A stretch of 53,343 nucleotides of DNA. It comes from an uncultured Bacteroidota bacterium. Lineage in GTDB: Bacteria; Bacteroidota; Bacteroidia; Bacteroidales; UBA12481. This document shows, in pieces, positions 42,672 to 51,673 of this stretch. How positions within the stretch are numbered: the first letter of the stretch is position 1; every line of letters starts with the position of its first letter. The translations under genes and the position numbers were made by a program. Where the stretch lies: positions 1 to 53,343 of the forward strand of contig CAIXKO010000856.1 in NCBI GenBank assembly GCA_903919925.1, given 5' to 3'. A model generated the notes under the pieces. That model worked only from the letters and a program-made list of their open reading frames with translations. It made no database searches and was not told the origin of the DNA.

Positions 42672-44453
42672 CTATATCCCCGTTTTCGGATAAATCTGCT
42701 CCAAAACCGCCTTATATTTCTCCAAAATAAATCCCCTTTTAAGCTTGAGCGTAGGCGAAAGCTCACCGGTTTCCGGGCTCCATTCCTCGCTGATAAGCTT
42801 AAATCGATTAATCTTTTCATGAGGATTCAACAACCTGTTCAGTTTACCAATCTCATCCGCAATAGCCTTTTTCACCGCAGGCAGAGCAATCATATCCTCC
42901 TGATTTTTAAAAACATGTCCGTTTTTTTGGCACCAATTCCGGAGCCATAAAAAATCAGGAACAATAAGCGCACTCACAAACTTTTCCTGCTCACCAACAA
43001 TAATCGAATGTTCAATAAAGGCTGATTCTTTCAACCGGCCTTCCATGATTTGGGGTGATATAAATTTCCCGTTTGAAAGCTTAAAAACATCCTTTTTCCG
43101 ATCGGTAATAAAAAGAAATCCCTGAGAATCGAGCGTCCCGATATCCCCGGTATGAAACCATCCTTCCTGATCGACCACCTCTGCGGTAAGCTCCTCATTT
43201 TTATAATATCCAATCATGATATCATGTCCCCGTGCCAATATTTCCCCATCACCTGCAATTTTAACCTCTACACCAGGAATCACTGTGCCTACTGAACCCA
43301 GCTTTACACTAGGTTTGGTTTGCCGGTTTATGGTGATAATGGGCGAAGTTTCCGTTAAGCCGTACATATTAATAATTTTAATCCCGGCGGCCCAAAACAC
43401 CCTTTCCAACCGCGGCTGGAGACTGGCACCGCCACATCCGGCCAGTTTAATATTTCCACCCAGGGCTTCGCGCCATTTGCTGAATATCAATTTATCGGCG
43501 AGGGCATGCTTTTTCCGGTACAACCAGCTACTATCCCCAGGCAACTTATAATCGAGTCCCAATTTCACGGCCCAAAAGAATAGCTTCTTTTTTATACCGG
43601 TAAGCTTGTTACCCTTGGCTATCACATTATCAAAAATTTTCTCCAGAATTCGCGGAACAGCATCAAAGCCGTCGGCATGAATCTCCCTCATATCGCTGGC
43701 AATGGTTCCCATGCTCTCTGCATAATAAATACTACTCCCGGAGTATTGGGTTTGATAATTCCCCATTCGCCCGCCAACATGGCAGAGAGGTAAAATACTC
43801 AGATACTTATCGTCCGGCCCCATCCCGAAAACCACAGAAGCTGCCTTAAAGTTTTCGACGAGGTTTTTGTGCGATAACATTACGCCTTTCGCCATACCGG
43901 TTGTACCCGAAGTATAAATCAGTGTGGCCCAGTCTTCAGGGGAGATTTTACTTTTTATGATCTCAACCTCAGCAAGATACTTTTCGCTTGAATGTTTTCC
44001 CAGCTCCACAATTTCCATCCAGTTTCTTGCAGGAGGCACCCGATCAAAGCAAAACAGGGGTATTGGAGCATCCAGACCATTGATAACCTGGATAAGAATA
44101 CTATAAAACTTATTATCAGAAACAATTACTGCTTTTGCCTCCGAGTGCGTAATGATAAAGCTCAGTTCATTAGTTCCCAAAGAGGTAAAAACCGGAACAT
44201 GAATAATTCCAACCATGGCCATACCGATGTCAACAAAATTCCACTCCGGCCGGTTATTGGTTATCGTAATAATCTTATCGCCAGGGTTAAACCCCATAGC
44301 CAGAAGGCCGCAGCTAAAATTGGTTGCAAAACTGATATAATCCTCAGAGCTATAGGCATTCCACTTACCCTCACGCTTAATATTGAAAACATCGGGTTTT
44401 TGATACTGGCTACGATAGAGATCCAGTAAATCAAAGGTTCGGGTAACATTCAT
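42672..44453 (-). CDS. Long-chain fatty acid-CoA ligase (AMP-forming)
   Basis: 593 residues. The adenylate-forming motifs are in order: LIYTSGTTGMAKGVMLSHKN (phosphate loop, residues ~178-197), NMYGLTETSPIIT, the GEILARGHDIMIGYYKNEE strand, WFHTGDIGTLDSQGFLFITD and the hinge RKKDVFKLSNGKFISP with a C-terminal catalytic Lys region (SPTLKLKRGFILEKY). The size and C-terminus match the FadD15/long-chain AMP-dependent synthetase group. It activates fatty acids for degradation or lipid assembly. It is the first gene of a minus-strand trio, with a 118-bp hairpin before the next gene. Confidence 0.94.
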   Translation of the reverse strand: MNVTRTFDLLDLYRSQYQKPDVFNIKREGKWNAYSSEDYISFATNFSCGLLAMGFNPGDKIITITNNRPEWNFVDIGMAMVGIIHVPVFTSLGTNELSFIITHSEAKAVIVSDNKFYSILIQVINGLDAPIPLFCFDRVPPARNWMEIVELGKHSSEKYLAEVEIIKSKISPEDWATLIYTSGTTGMAKGVMLSHKNLVENFKAASVVFGMGPDDKYLSILPLCHVGGRMGNYQTQYSGSSIYYAESMGTIASDMREIHADGFDAVPRILEKIFDNVIAKGNKLTGIKKKLFFWAVKLGLDYKLPGDSSWLYRKKHALADKLIFSKWREALGGNIKLAGCGGASLQPRLERVFWAAGIKIINMYGLTETSPIITINRQTKPSVKLGSVGTVIPGVEVKIAGDGEILARGHDIMIGYYKNEELTAEVVDQEGWFHTGDIGTLDSQGFLFITDRKKDVFKLSNGKFISPQIMEGRLKESAFIEHSIIVGEQEKFVSALIVPDFLWLRNWCQKNGHVFKNQEDMIALPAVKKAIADEIGKLNRLLNPHEKINRFKLISEEWSPETGELSPTLKLKRGFILEKYKAVLEQIYPKTGI

Positions 44454-44519
44454 GTTTCAGGGTATTAATCAAAATGATAAATTTACCATTTGTTCGATGA
44501 AAAAAAAACCATAGGAATC

Positions 44520-44999
44520 ATGGATTACAAATTGATATTTTCTGCTTTGCTGGTTTCGGGTGTGTTTTTTTCCTGCGCACCGGTAAAGCAATCCCTTGTA
44601 AAGCAATCCGTGGCAAATCAAACCAATGGAGATCAACACATTAAAGCTACCAAGCCAGAAAAAATCGAATTGCTTCCTAATGATCAGGACTCCACAGAGT
44701 ATGAATTGATCATTATTGACCCCGGTTTCGATTCATGGTTTGCTACCAATCATAAACCAGAATGGTATTATACGAATGACTACCTGGCTAACTGGAATTA
44801 TCAATATGTGCTTGCCTGGAATGCCAAAGTTCGTGATCCTCTCTCTATTCAAAGTAGCACCGATCAGCCATTCATTCTCGAAATTGATTATCGTCCCGGA
44901 ATCGATTACGGTATCGGGCTGAATTACAAATTGTACCATTATTTTAAATATGTCGAGGCAACCTGGGGTAAGATTTTACCTTATGCGCGGCAGATTTGA
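44520..44999 (+). CDS. DUF6146-like lipoprotein
   Basis: 159 residues from the ATG at 44520; the frame reaches back to a TTG at 44490. The signal peptide carries a lipobox VFFSC, so the mature protein begins at Cys and is likely lipid-anchored. The body (YELIIIDPGFDSWFATNHKP, then WYYTNDYLANWNYQYVLAWN and PFILEIDYRPGIDYGIGLNY) matches the pattern of the DUF6146 family in Bacteroidota. The function is unknown. It diverges from the acyl-CoA ligase with 66 nt between starts. Confidence 0.75.
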   Translation: MDYKLIFSALLVSGVFFSCAPVKQSLVKQSVANQTNGDQHIKATKPEKIELLPNDQDSTEYELIIIDPGFDSWFATNHKPEWYYTNDYLANWNYQYVLAWNAKVRDPLSIQSSTDQPFILEIDYRPGIDYGIGLNYKLYHYFKYVEATWGKILPYARQI

Positions 45000-45063
45000 T
45001 TACATTCCGGCCGAAAAGTCAATGAAACTGAATATTCAAAAATCTGAAAACTCAATAGACATT

Positions 45064-46326
45064 ATGACAAGTAAAGAACGATTACTGGCCACCCTGAATC
45101 ATCAGCAGCCCGACCGTGTATGTGTTGATTTTGGAGCAACGCCTGTTACAGGGATTCATGTTTCAGTGCTCAACAAGTTATGGCAGAGAACGTTTGGCCA
45201 GCATGATTACCGGGTAAAGGTTACGGAACCCTACCAGATGCTTGGCGAAATTGATCCGGGTTTGCGCGATGCTTTGGGTATCGATGTGATTGGAACGTTT
45301 GCAAGAAAATCACTGCTGGGGACCGATGAGGACGGGCCATGGAAGCCCTTCCAGCTTTTCGATGGCACCGGGGTGATGATTCATCATAACCTGAATTACA
45401 CCATCGATCCGGAGAAAGGTGACTTACTGGTTTACCCCGAGGGGGATATGAATTATCAACCCAGCGCACGTATGCCAAAGAACGGATTGTTTTTCGATAC
45501 CATCGTCCGGCAGGATCCGATCGATGATGACAATCTGGATGTTTCTGATAATACGGAAGAGTTCAAATTATTTACCCCTGAGGATATTAATTACTACCAA
45601 AACCGCAAGCGTTATATCGACCGGAACCCGGACTATGGTAGTTTGATTGTGATTCCCGGAACCGCTTTTGGCGACATTGCCCTGGTGCCGGCTCCTTTCA
45701 TGAAACACCCTAAAGGAATCCGGGATATTCAGGAATGGTACATGTCGCCCCTGATGAGGCGGGATTATGTTTATGCGATTTTTGAAAAGCAATGCGAAAT
45801 CGCACTTCAGAATATCGAAGTCTTAGCAAAAATTATGGGCGATAGTGTTCATGTTGCTATGGTTAGCGGAACCGATTTTGGGACTCAAACCGGAACATTT
45901 ATTTCCTGTGATACTTACCGGGATATCTGGAAACCATTCTATATTGAGGTAAACAAACTCATACACGAGAAAACCAATTGGAAAACCTTTATCCACTCCT
46001 GCGGTGCAGTCAGGGATCTGATTCCGGATTTTATTGAATCGGGTTTTGACATTCTCAACCCGGTGCAGGTTTCAGCCACAGGTATGAGTGCCCGCGAGCT
46101 CAAAAATGAATTTGGCAAAGACATCGTCTTCTGGGGTGGTGGCGTGGATACCCAAAAAACTTTACCCTACGGAACTCCTGATGAGGTGTATCGTGAAGTC
46201 AGGGAAAGAATTGATATTTTCAATAATGGTGGCGGGTTCGTTTTCAATTCCATACACAATATTCAGGGCAACGTTCCGGTTGAGAATGTTGAAGCCATGT
46301 TTAAAGCTGTCAGGGACAGTGCGTAA
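45064..46326 (+). CDS. Uroporphyrinogen decarboxylase-family protein (methyltransferase-like)
   Basis: 420 residues from the ATG at 45064; an open frame reaches back to 44950 inside the lipoprotein gene, but TSKERLLATLNHQQPDRVCV is the usual family beginning. The TIM-barrel signatures include the C-terminal HSCGAVRDLIPDFIESGFDI, with the H-x-C zinc motif of corrinoid-dependent methyltransferases (MtaA/CmuA group) rather than haem-pathway HemE, and FWGGGVDTQKTLPYGTPDEV. Such proteins occur widely near carbohydrate or C1 genes and their substrate here is unknown. No corrinoid-binding partner lies nearby. Confidence 0.85.
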   Translation: MTSKERLLATLNHQQPDRVCVDFGATPVTGIHVSVLNKLWQRTFGQHDYRVKVTEPYQMLGEIDPGLRDALGIDVIGTFARKSLLGTDEDGPWKPFQLFDGTGVMIHHNLNYTIDPEKGDLLVYPEGDMNYQPSARMPKNGLFFDTIVRQDPIDDDNLDVSDNTEEFKLFTPEDINYYQNRKRYIDRNPDYGSLIVIPGTAFGDIALVPAPFMKHPKGIRDIQEWYMSPLMRRDYVYAIFEKQCEIALQNIEVLAKIMGDSVHVAMVSGTDFGTQTGTFISCDTYRDIWKPFYIEVNKLIHEKTNWKTFIHSCGAVRDLIPDFIESGFDILNPVQVSATGMSARELKNEFGKDIVFWGGGVDTQKTLPYGTPDEVYREVRERIDIFNNGGGFVFNSIHNIQGNVPVENVEAMFKAVRDSA

Positions 46327-46424
46327 GCCGGGCTTTCAACTGGAGCTACGTTAAAAGATGTTAATTACGCGCCCTCAGGTCGTTCGATACTTCCTTAAAT
46401 TGTATTTTTCCAAATGCATAAAAA

Positions 46425-46431
46425 AAGGAGG
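46425..46431 (+). promoter_or_regulatory. Strong Shine-Dalgarno before a GTG start
   Basis: AAGGAGG lies 5 nt before the GTG at 46437. Bacteroidota genes often have no such site, so this fixes the unusual GTG start. Confidence 0.75.
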
Positions 46432-46436
46432 ACATT

Positions 46437-48452
46437 GTGACTTTTCGAAACATTCTACTGATTCGCAGAAAGTTGATTAGCAGGACATTGTTATTGCTAA
46501 CCGGATTATTCTGTTTTGTTGATGCCGGCTTTACCCAAACCACCGGAAACTACCTCACCTTTGATGAATTGACTAAACAGGTAAAAGTCCTGGTTGATTC
46601 TCATAAGGATATTGCCAAAGTTGAGTCCATTGGCAAAACTGCCGAAGGACGCGATATTTGGGTATTGACCATTGCCAAAGCTGGTGCGGTGGCTGTTGGA
46701 GATCGGCCTGGACTGCTAGTAGCTGCCAATTTCGAGGGTGATCATCTGATTGGAAGCAGTTTATCGCTTGAGGTTGCCAAATATTTATTAAATGGCTATG
46801 CAACGGATGAAGCGATAAAAACCAGTATCGACAATCATGTTTTTTACATTATGCCAAGGCTAAATCCGGATGGCGCTGAAACCCTGTTTGCCAAAGTAAA
46901 AACCGGTCGGAAAACTAATTCATCTGCAATCGACGGCGATAACGATGGCCGTTTGGATGAAGATGGCCCGGACGACCTCAATAATGACGGACAAATCACC
47001 GTTATGCGCGTTAAGGATGTTAACGGACTTTACTGCATTGATCCGGATGAACCGATGCTCATGAAAAAGGCTGATCCTGCAAAAGGACAGCGTGGTGAGT
47101 ACTCCATATATTATGAAGGGATTGATAATGACAAAGATGGTTTTATCAATGAAGATCCTGCAGGCGGAACGGATCTGAACCGGAATTTTATGCATGCTTA
47201 CCCTTATTTTAAGGAAAATGCCGGCAAGTATATGGTTAGTGAATTGGAAACCCGTTCGCTTTTGGAATGGATGCTCGTGCATAAGAATGTTGCCATGGTA
47301 ATGACATTTGGGGAAAGCGATAACCTTATTGTTCCTCCTACCGCCCGTGGTCAGCTCAGTTCCGATCGCCCACTCGATCTTATCCAGTTTGCTCAAGCCT
47401 CCATTTCCGAGGCATCAAAAGTGGGCATGGTAAGCGGTGGAGGCGGTCGCGGTGGCCGTGGCGGCCGGTTTATGATGGGTGACATGCCTGGCGGAAGAGG
47501 AGGGGTTTCAACCACCACCGAAACATCGGGTCGTAACCAGCGTCCGGCACAAACTGCTGCAACAACTATAAACACTACAGATCTTGAATATTTCACCAAG
47601 GTCAGCGAAAAATATAAAGAACTCACAGGCATTAAAACACAGCCGGCGCTCAGAAATCCCGAAGGCTCCTTTTTTCAGTATGCTTATTACCAGTTAGGCG
47701 TTCCGGCCTTCTCAACCCCGGGTTGGGGTCTAATACTTCCTGCCGATAGCAGCCGCAGGGGTGGAAGGAGTAGTATGGGTCAAAGAACCGGAGGAACCGA
47801 TGCGGCAGCTGCCGGCGGAGGTGGTAATTTTGCCGCCCCAGGCGGAAGTGGACGAAGCATGGGCGGAGGCTCTTCAATGGGCGGTGGTCAGCAAGATGCA
47901 GCTTCACAGGTACCAGGAATCGATGCTACCTATCTGAAGTACCTGAATACCGCAAATATTCCCGGCTTTGTAAAATGGCAAACCGTTAAGCATCCTGAAT
48001 TTGGCGATGTGGAAGTCGGCGGCTTTACCACCACCGAGATAGCTAACCCTCCGGTAGAAAAAATCGCCGATCTGGGTACCAGTCATGCAAAATTTGCCCT
48101 TTATCTGTCAACCCTTTTTGCCGAAATCAAAGTAGCTAAAGCAGAAGTTGTTAACGAAGGTGGCGGCTTATTCCGCATAAAAGCTGAAATTGCTAATGAA
48201 GGTTTTTTACCTACCGCCATGCGCATGGGAGTTCAGGCCAGATCGGTGAAACCTACCATGGTTCAATTGGAGGTAAAACCGGAGCAAATTCTCTCGGGAA
48301 GCAGTAAAACCAATTTCTTTCAGGCTCTTGACGGTTCCGGGAAACGCCAGAAATATGAATGGCTGATAAAAGGAAAAACCGGCGATCAGATCACCCTCAA
48401 AGTGGTTTCTCAAACCGGCGGTACCGATATGGCAAAAATCACATTAAAATAA
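46437..48452 (+). CDS. M14 zinc-carboxypeptidase-like protein with degenerate active site and Gly-rich inserts
   Basis: 671 residues, starting at GTG with a strong ribosome-binding site. A signal peptide (~1-34, ending AGFTQ) is followed by an M14 fold (KVESIGKTAEGRDIWVLTIA, MPRLNPDGAETLF, GTDLNRNF). The zinc and catalytic positions differ from its downstream paralogue: HxxE is replaced by E100-G-D-H103, the third ligand His by G292, and the catalytic Glu by P428 (FSTPGW). It also has an Asp-rich calcium-loop-like insert (DGDNDGRLDEDGPDDLNNDG) and two Gly/Arg-rich inserts (~residues 328-360 and 445-485). It is probably inactive as a peptidase, perhaps a partner or binding subunit. Confidence 0.85.
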   Translation: MTFRNILLIRRKLISRTLLLLTGLFCFVDAGFTQTTGNYLTFDELTKQVKVLVDSHKDIAKVESIGKTAEGRDIWVLTIAKAGAVAVGDRPGLLVAANFEGDHLIGSSLSLEVAKYLLNGYATDEAIKTSIDNHVFYIMPRLNPDGAETLFAKVKTGRKTNSSAIDGDNDGRLDEDGPDDLNNDGQITVMRVKDVNGLYCIDPDEPMLMKKADPAKGQRGEYSIYYEGIDNDKDGFINEDPAGGTDLNRNFMHAYPYFKENAGKYMVSELETRSLLEWMLVHKNVAMVMTFGESDNLIVPPTARGQLSSDRPLDLIQFAQASISEASKVGMVSGGGGRGGRGGRFMMGDMPGGRGGVSTTTETSGRNQRPAQTAATTINTTDLEYFTKVSEKYKELTGIKTQPALRNPEGSFFQYAYYQLGVPAFSTPGWGLILPADSSRRGGRSSMGQRTGGTDAAAAGGGGNFAAPGGSGRSMGGGSSMGGGQQDAASQVPGIDATYLKYLNTANIPGFVKWQTVKHPEFGDVEVGGFTTTEIANPPVEKIADLGTSHAKFALYLSTLFAEIKVAKAEVVNEGGGLFRIKAEIANEGFLPTAMRMGVQARSVKPTMVQLEVKPEQILSGSSKTNFFQALDGSGKRQKYEWLIKGKTGDQITLKVVSQTGGTDMAKITLK

Positions 48453-48457
48453 GGAGG
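48453..48457 (+). promoter_or_regulatory. Strong Shine-Dalgarno overlapping the upstream stop
   Basis: TAAGGAGG joins the stop of the first M14 gene to a ribosome-binding site 9 nt before the ATG at 48467. It supports this start rather than the longer open frame from 48359, and suggests coupled translation of the pair. Confidence 0.7.
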
Positions 48458-48466
48458 ATCAGCATC

Positions 48467-50251
48467 ATGAAAACAAAAAAATATTCAATCATTGGATTAA
48501 GCCTGATGATTATCGTGCTGGCCCTTTTACCGATAAATACCAGTGCTCAGAAATTCTTCTCGGACCCGCAGTTTAAAGTAAAACTCGATTTTAACCGGTG
48601 GCACGATGTTAATGAATTGTATAGCGATATGGCCCGGCTCGAAAAAGCCTTCCCCAAATTCCTGAAGCTTCAGAGTATGGGGAAAAGTTTTGAAGGCCGC
48701 GATGTCATGGTAATGACCATCAACAATCCCGAAACTGGCGCCGAATTGTCAAAAGCCGCTATGTATATCGATGCCAATATCCATGGTAATGAAATCCAGG
48801 GCGGTGAAGTGTGCTTGTATACGATCTGGTACCTGATGGAAAATTATGGCAAAATAGAAGAAGTAACCAGGCTGGTTAATGAGCGGGTTTTCTATATCGT
48901 TCCTACGGTTAACCCCGATGGCCGCCAATTCTTTATGGAAAAAGATGGCAATGCCCGATCAGGTCATGTCCCTACAGATGACGATAATGACGGCCTTTTT
49001 GACGAGGACGGACCAAACGACCTTGATGGCAATGGGGTAATTGAGCAAATCCGGAAATATGTCCCTGGTGAGGGCAACTACCGTATCAGTTCTATCGATA
49101 AAAGAATGATGGAACCGGTTCCATTCGGAGAAAAAGGAGACTATATCCTGTTAGGTGAAGAAGGAATTGACGATGATGGCGATGGCAGAGTAAACGAAGA
49201 TGGACCCGGCGGATACGATGGAAACCGCAACTGGGCAATTGATTGGCAACCTGATTATGTTCAGAGCGGTGCCATGGATTATCCATTCCAGCTGCCTGAA
49301 GCCAAAGCAGAAAACGACTTTCTGATGGCTCATCCAAATATTGCAGGGGTTCAGGCATACCATAATTCTGGCGGCATGATCCTCCGGGGCCCGGGTGCAG
49401 AATCACTCGGTGAATATTCAGCATCCGACGTAAGGGCATACGATGAACTCGGCCAAAACGGCGAACGTATCCTGCCTTTCTATAAGTATATGGTGATCTG
49501 GAGTGGTTTGTATACTGTACACGGTGGTTTTATCGATTGGACCAGCGACGGCTTAGGAATTATGTCGTTTTCCAATGAATTATGGAATGGAGATCAGTAT
49601 TTTACCAGCACAGAACTGCAAAAACAAACTGATGATCCGAATAGCCCGATTTCCGGGAGCAAAGGCAGGTATTTCTTTGATGACAAACTCGAATTTGGTG
49701 ATCAATACATGGATTGGAAAGCATTTGAGCATCCTCAATATGGTAAAGTAGAAGTTGGCGGAACCTGGAGGAAATTTTTGGGCCGGATACCTCCACGGTT
49801 TATGAATGAAGAACTGTGCCACCGGAATATGGCCTTCTCCCTTTATCAGGCCGATGAAATGCCAAAAATGGAGATCGGTGAAACCCAGATTAAAAAATTG
49901 GGCGATAATGTTTACCGCGTTTGGATCGATTTCACTAATAAAAAAGTTGCCCCTACCATTACAGCTAAAGCGGCTACCAACAATGTGGTGCGCCCCGACC
50001 TGATTACATTCGACGGAAAATCGGAAATTATTTCAGCAAGCTGGATTTATGGAAAAGAGAGTTTCGATTTATTGAATCCGATTACTGAGCTGATCGACCA
50101 GAAACAGCTAGGACGATTGATGGTTCGTAATGGTCACCCGGGTAAAACTACCCGTACGCTCCAATATCTTGTCAAAGGATCTGGTAGTGTAACCATTACT
50201 TATGACAGCGTAAAAGGCGGAAAAGTCAGCAAAACAATTCAGGTGAATTAG
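48467..50251 (+). CDS. M14-family zinc carboxypeptidase, exported
   Basis: 594 residues. A signal peptide (1-28, ending NTSAQ) is followed by a complete M14 site: H106-G-N-E109 (DANIHGNEIQGGE), NPDGR, DGNRN, H299 (QAYHNSGG) and catalytic E371 (FSNELWNG). The 72-residue spacing from the third ligand to the catalytic Glu is near that of carboxypeptidase A. Two Asp-rich, calcium-loop-like inserts (DDDNDGLFDEDGPNDLDGNG; DDDGDGRVNEDGPG) lie between residues ~165 and 255. A C-terminal beta-rich domain (~465-594) may fold as a sandwich. It would trim C-terminal residues from peptides outside the cytoplasm. It forms a two-gene unit with its degenerate paralogue and ends at a strong terminator. Confidence 0.92.
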   Translation: MKTKKYSIIGLSLMIIVLALLPINTSAQKFFSDPQFKVKLDFNRWHDVNELYSDMARLEKAFPKFLKLQSMGKSFEGRDVMVMTINNPETGAELSKAAMYIDANIHGNEIQGGEVCLYTIWYLMENYGKIEEVTRLVNERVFYIVPTVNPDGRQFFMEKDGNARSGHVPTDDDNDGLFDEDGPNDLDGNGVIEQIRKYVPGEGNYRISSIDKRMMEPVPFGEKGDYILLGEEGIDDDGDGRVNEDGPGGYDGNRNWAIDWQPDYVQSGAMDYPFQLPEAKAENDFLMAHPNIAGVQAYHNSGGMILRGPGAESLGEYSASDVRAYDELGQNGERILPFYKYMVIWSGLYTVHGGFIDWTSDGLGIMSFSNELWNGDQYFTSTELQKQTDDPNSPISGSKGRYFFDDKLEFGDQYMDWKAFEHPQYGKVEVGGTWRKFLGRIPPRFMNEELCHRNMAFSLYQADEMPKMEIGETQIKKLGDNVYRVWIDFTNKKVAPTITAKAATNNVVRPDLITFDGKSEIISASWIYGKESFDLLNPITELIDQKQLGRLMVRNGHPGKTTRTLQYLVKGSGSVTITYDSVKGGKVSKTIQVN

Positions 50252-50286
50252 TTACTGTCCAACTGGGTTCCTGCCCAACCAATAAT

Positions 50287-50322
50287 AAAAAGCGATCTGC
50301 CACCAGGCAGATCGCTTTTTTT
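50287..50322 (+). terminator. Intrinsic terminator of the M14 pair
   Basis: AGCGATCTGCC and GGCAGATCGCT form a perfect 11-bp stem around ACCA, flanked by A5 and T7, which extends the stem and also allows function on the other strand. It begins 36 nt after the M14 stop. Confidence 0.92.
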
Positions 50323-50347
50323 AAACACTTAATCCAAACGCATGGTT

Positions 50348-50377
50348 ATTGCACTTTCATAGAAAGTTGTAGATTTA
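50348..50377 (+). promoter_or_regulatory. Possible promoter of the sugar-kinase gene
   Basis: ATTG (50348-50351), an 18-nt gap and TAGATTTA (50370-50377) approximate the TTTG/TAnnTTTG consensus and lie 20 nt before the ATG. A small inverted repeat ACTTTC-ATA-GAAAGT (50353-50367) sits between the boxes and could be an operator. Confidence 0.3.
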
Positions 50378-50396
50378 ACCTGATAAAATTCAAGAA

Positions 50397-51608
50397 ATGA
50401 ACGGTAAAAAAATTGTCATCTCCGGAACCGGTTGCGCTTTGGCTGATTTCCTGTTTAACGGTGTTTCTTTTGATAGCGATGGATTTAAAAAGTACCTGTC
50501 AAAAAACACAGGCGATGGTGGATTGAGCCCCGGGAAACTTGTGTTTACTGAAGAGTTGGAACAATTTGCCGGTCGTCCTTATCCGGAAATTGCACGCGAG
50601 ATTATCGGTGTCCGTGCTCCCGATGCTTTTAATGTGGGCGGGCCATCGCTCGTGGCACTGATTCATGCTGCTCAATTACTGGATAGCCAAGATTATGAAG
50701 TAAAATTCTATGGATTGTCAGGAAGGGATTTAACAGCAGGAGAGATCTTTGCAATGATCAGTAAAACCCCGCTGGATTTCGGAAACTACCGCCCGGATTC
50801 CCAAAAACCGACCCCGTTTACCGATGTTTTATCCGATCCCGATCACGATAACGGCCACGGTGAAAGAACTTTTGTCAATAACATCGGCGCCGCCTGGGAT
50901 TATTACCCGAAGGATATTCCGGATGATTTCTTTCAGGCCGATATGGTTTGTTTCGGCGGTACGGGCCTGGTGCCCCAAATTCACGATGGACTGACTGAAC
51001 TGCTTGCCAAAGCCAAAGAAAATAATTGTATTACACTGGTTAACACGGTTTTCGATTTCAGGAATGAGAAGAAGAATCCCGGGCTGCCCTGGCCTTTGGT
51101 GTCAACCCATCAGGATTTCGGCATGATCGATCTGTTGATAATGGATTGTACCGAAGCCATAGCTATCAGCGGCAGGAAAACATTGGACGAAGCCGCACGC
51201 TTTTTTGCAGAAACCGGTGTTTCTTCCTGTATCATAACCAATGGTGCACAAAACCTTATCGCCTGGTCGGGCGGAGGTTTGTTTGAAAAAACCGACCTCA
51301 TCACAATGCCTGTTTCCAAAACCGTTACAGATGAGTTGAAATCGAATCCGCATAAAAAAGGCGACACCACCGGTTGTGGTGATAATTTTGTTGGAGGGAT
51401 TATTGCGTCCGTAGCCTGGCAACTGAAAACCAGAAAAAAAGGCCATATCGATTTGGTGGAATCCCTTTCCTGGGGAGTGGCGTCCGGTGGCTTTTGCTGC
51501 TTCACAATCGGTGGAACTTACCTGGAAGACTCCGAAGGTGACAAGAAAGCTAAAGTTCAGAAAATACAGCAAGACTACCTCCGGCAAATTGGCTATCCGT
51601 CAGTTTAA
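50397..51608 (+). CDS. PfkB-family carbohydrate kinase
   Basis: 403 residues, longer than the usual 300-330 because of insertions in the N-terminal half. The glycine-rich NVGGPSLVALIHAAQLL and the C-terminal anion-hole signature GDTTGCGDNFVGGI (catalytic Asp in GCGD) are diagnostic of ribokinase/PfkB enzymes that phosphorylate a sugar or nucleoside with ATP. The substrate cannot be told from sequence. It is followed 65 nt later by a mannitol-1-phosphate dehydrogenase-like gene, suggesting a route that makes or uses a sugar- or polyol-phosphate. Confidence 0.88.
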   Translation: MNGKKIVISGTGCALADFLFNGVSFDSDGFKKYLSKNTGDGGLSPGKLVFTEELEQFAGRPYPEIAREIIGVRAPDAFNVGGPSLVALIHAAQLLDSQDYEVKFYGLSGRDLTAGEIFAMISKTPLDFGNYRPDSQKPTPFTDVLSDPDHDNGHGERTFVNNIGAAWDYYPKDIPDDFFQADMVCFGGTGLVPQIHDGLTELLAKAKENNCITLVNTVFDFRNEKKNPGLPWPLVSTHQDFGMIDLLIMDCTEAIAISGRKTLDEAARFFAETGVSSCIITNGAQNLIAWSGGGLFEKTDLITMPVSKTVTDELKSNPHKKGDTTGCGDNFVGGIIASVAWQLKTRKKGHIDLVESLSWGVASGGFCCFTIGGTYLEDSEGDKKAKVQKIQQDYLRQIGYPSV

Positions 51609-51673
51609 TTATCCAACCCGCAGGAACTGGCACTCTGCACTTAGTTAATTCTATATCAGAACATTCAACTGTA

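Noticed and set aside
44950..45063. Longer N-terminus of the URO-D protein
   Set aside because: It begins inside the lipoprotein gene and has no family similarity; the ATG at 45064 matches the family start.
48359..48466. Longer N-terminus of the second M14 protein
   Set aside because: It lies within the preceding gene, is highly basic and lacks a signal peptide; the ATG at 48467 has a strong ribosome-binding site and starts a proper signal peptide.
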